A stretch of 64,000 nt of DNA from Latrodectus hesperus. Lineage: Eukaryota; Arthropoda; Arachnida; Araneae; Theridiidae. This document shows positions 56,945-64,000 of this stretch, in pieces. The position numbers and the translations under genes are program-made. The first letter of the stretch is position 1. Every line of letters starts with the position of its first letter. Below the pieces are notes generated by a model. That model was given only the letters and a program-made list of their open reading frames with translations, was not told the DNA's origin and searched no databases. The DNA lies in assembly GCA_037975125.1 (NCBI GenBank), contig CM075853.1, positions 91,177,794 to 91,241,793 of the forward strand. The letters are read 5' to 3'.

Positions 56945-59900
56945 TTGAGCTTTAAAATTACACGTTACCAAGAGTTAAATTTATTTTTTTTTATTGAAAA
57001 ACGTGATATTACATTATACAAACCCATTCAATCATCGATGCATTGTTAAAGCAGTTTTTGCCAGAAATAAAAACTTATCCATTTAAATAAGTGAGAATTC
57101 TGTAATTAATAAAAGGAAAATAAAATGTTTGTATTATCTTTAGTAATTTCTAAAAATGTAAACGTAAAAAAATAGAATATTTATCCTTGTAATTTACGAT
57201 TTCGTTTCTTCTAGGTACAGTGATTATCATGTGGGGGTATTATAGAAAAATACCAATATTTTTATTAATAATTCATCTTATTTTAAAGTTGCACTAACCA
57301 CAAAAATAATAAATTTTGGAAAAGTGTTTCATAGCAATTGAAATATTTTTCCTGTATCTTATTTTCATAAAAATATTGATATAATACTTTATTTATTGAT
57401 TAGACAATACTCACAAAAAATGTTTAAGTCATCCTAGTAAAGCAATATAAACCATAAAAACAAAGATTTCGTTCCTGAGTTTTTGTGTCTTTCACCCAAC
57501 GAGTTACGTATATAAATCCAACTCTTTCCAATTTATTACTCACTTGAAGATTTCTACAAAAAAAAATCCTCATTCTGCTCAAGGGATAACAAACGCTCAT
57601 CAGAGCAAAAGATCGAAAGTTAAATACTGGCCATTGTTGAACAAGAAGAGAATAGGATTTCTCTTCTCTACTTTCTGCGTACATTTTGGACAATGAGTGT
57701 GGGTTTGGCCCGTTTTCTTCCTTATGACCAGTAGATACAACTCTTGACGGAAAAAAGTCAAAAAAGAGGAAGGCAATTTATTTAGCGGATATTAAAATTG
57801 ATTTACAAAACTAAACGGAATACAAATCCTGAATTTTTGCAAATAGATAAAACTTCTATTTTTTTGTTATTAAACAGGTTGTGTGAAATATTTCATAAAT
57901 TGCTTTACATTCGTATATTATGTCATATCTTGTTTTAGTTTTCTATATTTACCTGTATTTTAAATCTAATTTGACGGTGTATACTCAATGAAAAAGATGA
58001 AATTCTTCAACTATTAACATTGAACTGAATAACTGGTTTCATAAATAAGGACGATAGGAAAACTGAAAGTCTATATTCCATACATATCATAAGTTTATTA
58101 TCTAAAGGAAAGTTTTTAATAATAGGAAATAATAAGTTGAATTAATCTTAAATGTATCCAATACATATATTAGTGTCATTTAAATATTTGGTTTAATGGC
58201 GCTGTCATTTAGAAGGTTTATATTTAGACCATGATATTACATGATTTATTTGATTTATTACTTGGCTACTGAATTTAAAAATTTTAAATGCAGAAATGTA
58301 AAAATGGCAAAGATTTTGCACATTCCATTTAATAATATATCTCTTTTTTCTTTAAAAAATATTTCACTTCTGTTAGTTTTATGGCTCAAAACATAAATAA
58401 AAAACTATATTTATATATTTCTATAGAACATAAATATTTATTTTTATACTAATAAAACAAACTGAAATTTTCTAAAAGTAATATTTAATTTTAAATAAAG
58501 AAATTCAATATAAATATTGGCATCTATCTTTACAGACTTTATTTGTACTTTCATTACGATAATTTTTTCTTAAAATAGTACGTTATATGTCTTAGGCAGC
58601 GAAAAGAAAAAAAATGGAGACTCGTTAGTAGAAATGTACCTAACTAATGAAGGCTTTTATTCAAATGTGGCCATCATTAAAACATAGATATTCATCATGG
58701 CGCTTTCTTAAAAGTATCAATTTAATTTCTTACAAAGAAAAGGAAAAGAAATTCAACAGTGACTATTCGTTAACAAGAGTAAAATCTATTTTAAAACTAA
58801 AATTATGTGATTTTTGGATTTCAGAGAATATTCTCGTTTGTTCTAATGCATATTTTTGATCTCGATTTGTATGCTAGAATATGTAAATTGCTCTAAAAAC
58901 TATTTTCAATATAAAAAAATACATTATTATAGTTGAACTAGTATTTTTTGCATCTGACAAGGAAATTATTTTTAAAATCACTTATCTAAATTTGAATTAT
59001 ATCACTGGTTAAAAACATTATCTACAATCCTGTCATTTTATTCTTACTATGTTTTTACACTTTTCGAAACAGAAATGTACAAAAATACTTCTTTTTGTAA
59101 ATAAATGTATACAAGTGTGAGTTTTAAGCATTTAAGAATTTAATCGACAAAACTCACCACAGTCTTTGTAAGATATTCATTTATATTTTACGCAAATTGA
59201 TTATTTAAATGATAAACAAATTTTCAAGTATTCCAAGTTTTATCATCATTATCTAATATTTTAATTATGCTAGTCATTATATTATACATTTAAATTATTT
59301 TTTATAAATAATATATGTAAATTGACACTTTCATGTGAATCACATCATATAGAAATAAAGTTCAGTTTAAAGTTTATTTTTAGAAATGTAAATTATTATA
59401 TATCTTATCATTAAAACATTTTTTTTCATTCAATACTGCGGTTGTAAAGAAAATTTGCTTACAAATATTATTTATAAGTAACCAAAATACTTTTTTCTAG
59501 AATTAAAATATTCATGTTTTATTAGGAATATTTGTAATTTAACAATAGAATATCTAAGATACATCTAAGTTATAATGGATACATGCTAATTTTTATAAAA
59601 AAAACTTAATATTTATATAAAAAGAAGTTTTAGACTTTATTTACCACATGTTTGGTTAATTATAATTCTAATTTATTTAAACATATTATAAGCAATCTTA
59701 CCAAATTGCTTCATTAATTAAATATTTCTAGATATTTCTCGAATATTCTATAATATTCCTGATTGTTAGTTTTCTTTTGTGTTAATTCTCTACTTTTTAT
59801 TTAAAGTAATTTATTTTTTTAAATTATATGAGAACTGCTTCCTCAATTCTTAAAATACAAGTATTTCCTTTCACACAAATCTACACAAACATTTTAGTTA

Positions 59901-60162
59901 TTTTGTTACTATGATTTTTAATTGAAATTTATAACTATAATTGCTAACATTTTAACTGCATGATAATCTCAAGAACCAAAATTTTTAAAGAAAATATTTT
60001 CTACCTTAACGGCTGAAGCTCTAACCGGAAGGTTTCAATTGCTTGTAAAACCTTTATTTGTAAAAACTGAAAAATATAAGCAATTTCCAATTTATGATAA
60101 TAATATAATGAAAATACAAATTTTTAAATAAAGACGGAGATTTTGCTTAGTATAAATACAGT

Positions 60163-60345
60163 AAAACTAAACTAAAATTGTTAATATCATAAGTGACATT
60201 AATTTTAAGTGTTATTTTGTATTTTGAACACCTAAATTTTACATTTGAATTCATTCAAAACTAAAATAATATTGTTAATGCTATAAGTGACCTTAATTTT
60301 AAGCATTATTTTTCATTGTGAACACTTAAATTTTTCTTTTAAAAC
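60163..60345. repeat. ~94-bp imperfect tandem duplication
   Basis: Unit 1 starts at 60163 and unit 2 at 60257. Both run AAAACTAAA, TTGTTAAT, ATAAGTGAC, TTAATTTTAAG, GAACAC, TAAATTTT in order, about 80 percent alike by eye. Confidence 0.8.
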
Positions 60346-61960
60346 TAAAAAGTGGAAACTTCTTTATTTTAAAGGCTATTTTTTATCTAAGTTTCACTGT
60401 TTTTGTTGCTGGCTTTCTCAATATACTATATTACTTTATTTCTACGTCCTGCTTTAATGTGTAATTGATGCATAAATTTTAATTAATTTAATTTTACACA
60501 CAATTGTTTAAAAGTTAATGTATCAAAGCAATAAGATGAAATTTAAAATAAATCTAGACCAAATGCAATTACAACAACAATATTCAAAAATTAAAAAAAA
60601 ATTAGTTAAAATACAATTTAAAATAATTAGTTTCTTGGTTAATGCCTTCAGCAAAACAAATTTATTTGAAACTAACATCAACTAAAACTGTGCACTAAAA
60701 TACATTTGAAAAAGAACAATATAAACTACAAGGGTTACCGTCAATTATGTCAGCTTTTTTTCATGAAATACTACCGTTTAAATTTCAGATGCGTACTTAA
60801 TTCTTAACCAAACAGCATAGTGTACAAAGTTTATTTAAAATATAAGATATGCAGTTTACACATAGAAAGCAATTCTTAATATTGTCTCAGTTTTATTCAA
60901 AATCTCGTTTTCCTTTCGTACAGGTAGAGATAATTATTCTCGAAAGAATTTTTAAATAAATAATTTATTAATGATCATTGTATTAAAATGTTCCCCATCA
61001 TAAACATATGTATCAAAAATAGTATAAAAAATGATGAAATGAACAAAAATAAATTCAGAATTATTTTGATATTTGAAAGGAAACGTTCTAACCCCACTAA
61101 CAAATTGTATTAGTCACATTTAAACATACACAAGGAGGGTTTACTAGACAAAACTCTCATAAGGTTATATTAGTATTCAAGTATCTCAAATTAAAGAATC
61201 TTGAAAATTCACAAGCACACACTTAGATTCATGTTCATTTGCATGACAAAACCAATAGAGCATTATCCACTTCATGTTATTCAGTTATGGCTCTGGTGTT
61301 TAATATGAATATTTTCCATTCAAAAAGAATAATTTACAACCAGACATACTGTTGTGAAAGATTAAACAATTTATACAAAGCGAAAATTTAGAAGGTATAT
61401 ATAATATTAGAAGATATACTTTCTAAAATCTACTCAAGTAATTTGTCTACAATTCTGTAAAATTTGTAAACATTTAAAATATTGACTGAGCTTCTAAAAT
61501 TGGGTAAAATAAGACTCAAATTGTCAAATTTAAACTGTTTTGATTCATTAAAAACAACTTTGTTCCTGTTTAGCTTATATATTTATACAAACTTCAATGC
61601 CATATAAATTTCATTGGTTAATAAGGAAATTTAATTCATTACAGAAAATGATTTTTAAATGTTATGCTTAACAAATATTATGCAATACGAAAAGAAGTTT
61701 TATTTTATTTTTTTAAGCTTTTCTTTCACTATTTTATAAATTTTATTTGAATAATTTCACAAATCATAAAGTAAGAAACATTAACTTTGTAAATAACGCA
61801 ATAAATTACAGTTTTACAAAACATTTATCTATTATCCTACAACGATATTCAAATAATAAATGACACTACAATTATAAAATTAAGAGATATTTTTGTTTGA
61901 TTTCCATAATAAAGTAGAAAGTCATAAACCTTAATTTGATAAATGATAGAAAATGATAGA

Positions 61961-61994
61961 TAAATGATAGAAACCAACTTTTTTCTATCATTTA
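61961..61994. repeat. Perfect 13-bp hairpin with adjacent short repeats
   Basis: TAAATGATAGAAA-CCAACTTT-TTTCTATCATTTA. Two further AAATGATAGA copies lie directly left (61941-61960), so the arm arose within a small repeat. Confidence 0.88.
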
Positions 61995-63277
61995 CTATTT
62001 CACTTTTATCCTTGCATTTAAGTTAAACTAAATTTATCCTTATAAAAAGAAAAAGAGAATAAAGAAATGTATGCAACAAGACTTAATACTAATTAATATA
62101 ATAAAATATTGTAAAATATAGTCATATATTATAAATTTTAGTCACAAAATACTCTTGGTTAAAATATTTCGAATAACTTATAATTATTAATTAATATCCT
62201 CTATGTAGATTTAGCTTAGTAAAATGAATTACTGTAATATATATATTTATATTGCCAAACACTTTGTAGTAGTTGAGTTTCCCGTATGTATCAGATAAAA
62301 TATGGAATAACTTAAGATAATTAAATTATAAAAGTAAATTTTCAGATGAATTCCATAACTATAGGTGGTAAAAAAGCTTTAATTATTTCATCAAAAATTC
62401 CCTTTGCATGTATTGTTTAGAAAAAATAAATAAAGATACTGTAATAGCTAAATATAATACATTTATACTTTACAGATTTGGTTTGCTTCGTGTTTATTTA
62501 GAATACTGTTTAAAATATAAAAAAAAATATTACTAATGATCAGCAAATGTCAAAGAGTTTTTAGAGATTTATTACAGGATGAAAGAAAAAATATTTAACT
62601 TTATATATTTCCAGAAAAATTTCTTGAGATATTTTTAATACAAAATTTGTAAATCTACAATAACCTTTATTTGTGGAAAATTAATAAGTATAGATTACAA
62701 TAAATATATCAGGCTTATAAAAACTAATGACACATTCATTAAACTCATATTTTCCTTTTTAAAAATTTTTCGCAATGTGAGAATAATCGTTTAACATCTG
62801 TTTTGGTAGATAAGATGATTTAAAGTTGTTTTCTTCACTAAGAGGATTATTATTTCAATCCTCAGGTTTAAGGGAATAATTTTAATGCATTTAAATTGCT
62901 CTTACCTTATAAAAACATTTTTACACTTATCTCTAGTATTTTCTTTTTCATTTTTCAATGCAGATGAATATATATTCTATTTACTATCCTCATACATACT
63001 GGTATTAAAAATTATCACTCATGATATATACTGAAAATTATTATAAATAATTGTGAGTTGCAATAACTATTTGATATTTCTGGTATACCACGAAATAAAA
63101 ATAATAAAAAATTATTACATAATACAGAAATCAATGTTGCAGTATACAGCTTCCATCTTTAGTTCTTATCTAACATGTTTTATTTTATTTCAAATTTCAT
63201 TTAAGGCCTATCTTTAGAGCGTCATTAAGTTCAAATCCATAATCACAGACATACGTATCCTCTATGAGAAATTAAAT

Positions 63278-63280
<3 letters not shown>

Positions 63281-63363
<83 letters not shown>
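63281..63363. repeat. (AT)n microsatellite
   Basis: Pure AT run of about 83 bp. Confidence 0.98.
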
Positions 63364-63366
<3 letters not shown>

Positions 63367-64000
63367 ATAGTAGTAAATAATTTAGTATCCACAATCAGAC
63401 AACACAAAATCTACGTTACAATAATGCCTTTATACGAAGTGTAAATATCATCCATTTCAATGGGTACATTAAGGGATATTATCGCAATTTTTAATACTTC
63501 ATTTGTGTTCAATGTTTTACTAGCCTTCTTTTGGTGTTCAATAATTTAACACATGAGTGATTACATGCAAGCGAGAAACATAAAAGAGTCAATAAATTTT
63601 AATAATATGACAGTTTTAATCTATCGATACACGTCCTCATATTTTGTAGTTGGCTTCAATTGTAATCGTTTTCATTTTTGTGATAAGATTGGTGTGTGCA
63701 CAAATTCAGAAATGTTAATAAGAATACTATGAACTCAAAACATTTAAAATATATATACAACCAATTTTTTTAATTATGTGTTGATGTTTGTATAAAAATG
63801 TAATATATATGGAGGTTGTAGTAAGTTTAAGAAACATTATTCTTGCCTAAAGTTACTATAAAATATTTACTTCTGCTGATAATAATAAATTATTTTGAAA
63901 AAGTAAAATGTTAGAAAGCAATCTTAGAGCATTCTAGGCACTTGTGCATAGAATGTTTTTTCTGTGCTCTGTTTATAGCAGATCAAAATCCAAATACGTT
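63364..64000. other. AT-rich stretch, no feature seen
   Basis: Nothing recognised up to the window end. Confidence 0.6.

Larger units (their letters stand above)
56945..63279. other. 6.3-kb AT-rich stretch, mostly empty
   Basis: Holds a ~94-bp imperfect tandem duplication (60163-60345) and a 13-bp hairpin (61961-61994). The 89-codon minus-strand ORF at 57424-57693 lies in a slightly less AT-rich patch but lacks an ATG start and any domain I know. Confidence 0.5.

Noticed and set aside
57424..57693. 89-codon minus-strand ORF
   Set aside because: Starts with TTG, and I find no domain or supporting signals; not convincing as an exon.

Overview
The window looks like non-coding, repeat-bearing DNA from an arthropod, most likely an araneoid (orb-weaver-type) spider. 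The base composition is extremely AT-rich. Dinucleotide microsatellites are long and numerous. The recognisable proteins are all transposon-derived, and several resemble families that I recall as abundant in spider genomes: a ZBED5-like hAT transposase, DUF4817-type DDE transposases, Tc1 transposases, LINE RNase H tails and tRNA-headed SINEs with (AAC)n tails. The spider assignment is inference from family resemblance; no host gene, rRNA or true tRNA is present to confirm it.

Layout. 1-8.1 kb: AT-rich DNA with a 13-copy, 88-bp minisatellite (831-1974), a ~110-bp direct duplication (5380/6201) and an (AC)n run. 8.2-11.4 kb: two (AT)n runs, then two decayed minus-strand DNA transposons, one DUF4817/DDE and one Tc1. 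12.6-13.7 kb: a (CTAT)n/(AT)n run of over 400 bp and a SINE with clear target-site duplications. 14-22.7 kb: a possible copia integrase scrap, a 5'-truncated LINE (17.7-18.25 kb), a 235-bp duplication whose copies bracket a second SINE family, another SINE, and a composite GC-richer SINE. 22.7-28.4 kb: empty AT-rich DNA. 28.4-29.0 kb: a LINE-derived 3' end. 29.9-33.6 kb: (AT)n and (GT)n runs.

33.8-37.8 kb is the richest block. It holds an uninterrupted 588-codon hAT transposase gene (34377-36143) with a good right terminus and 8-bp target duplication. The matching left terminus and its target duplication lie in reverse orientation. A dead Tc1 copy follows immediately. 41.7-52 kb holds two copies of a third SINE family, five copies of one ~250-bp MITE, another DUF4817 relic, a LINE tail and an unidentified ORF next to an (AAC)n tail. 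52-64 kb is mostly plain AT-rich DNA, with a degenerate SINE candidate, a minus-strand SINE, small hairpins and a final (AT)n run.

Functional relations. Only the hAT transposase looks potentially functional. Two of the three SINE families end in short AAC-rich tails that resemble the ends of the LINE fragments in the window, which fits SINE mobilisation by LINE machinery. The third SINE family has a poly-A tail. I found no host protein-coding gene I could support. The stretch is best read as intergenic or intronic DNA shaped by transposons and microsatellite expansion.
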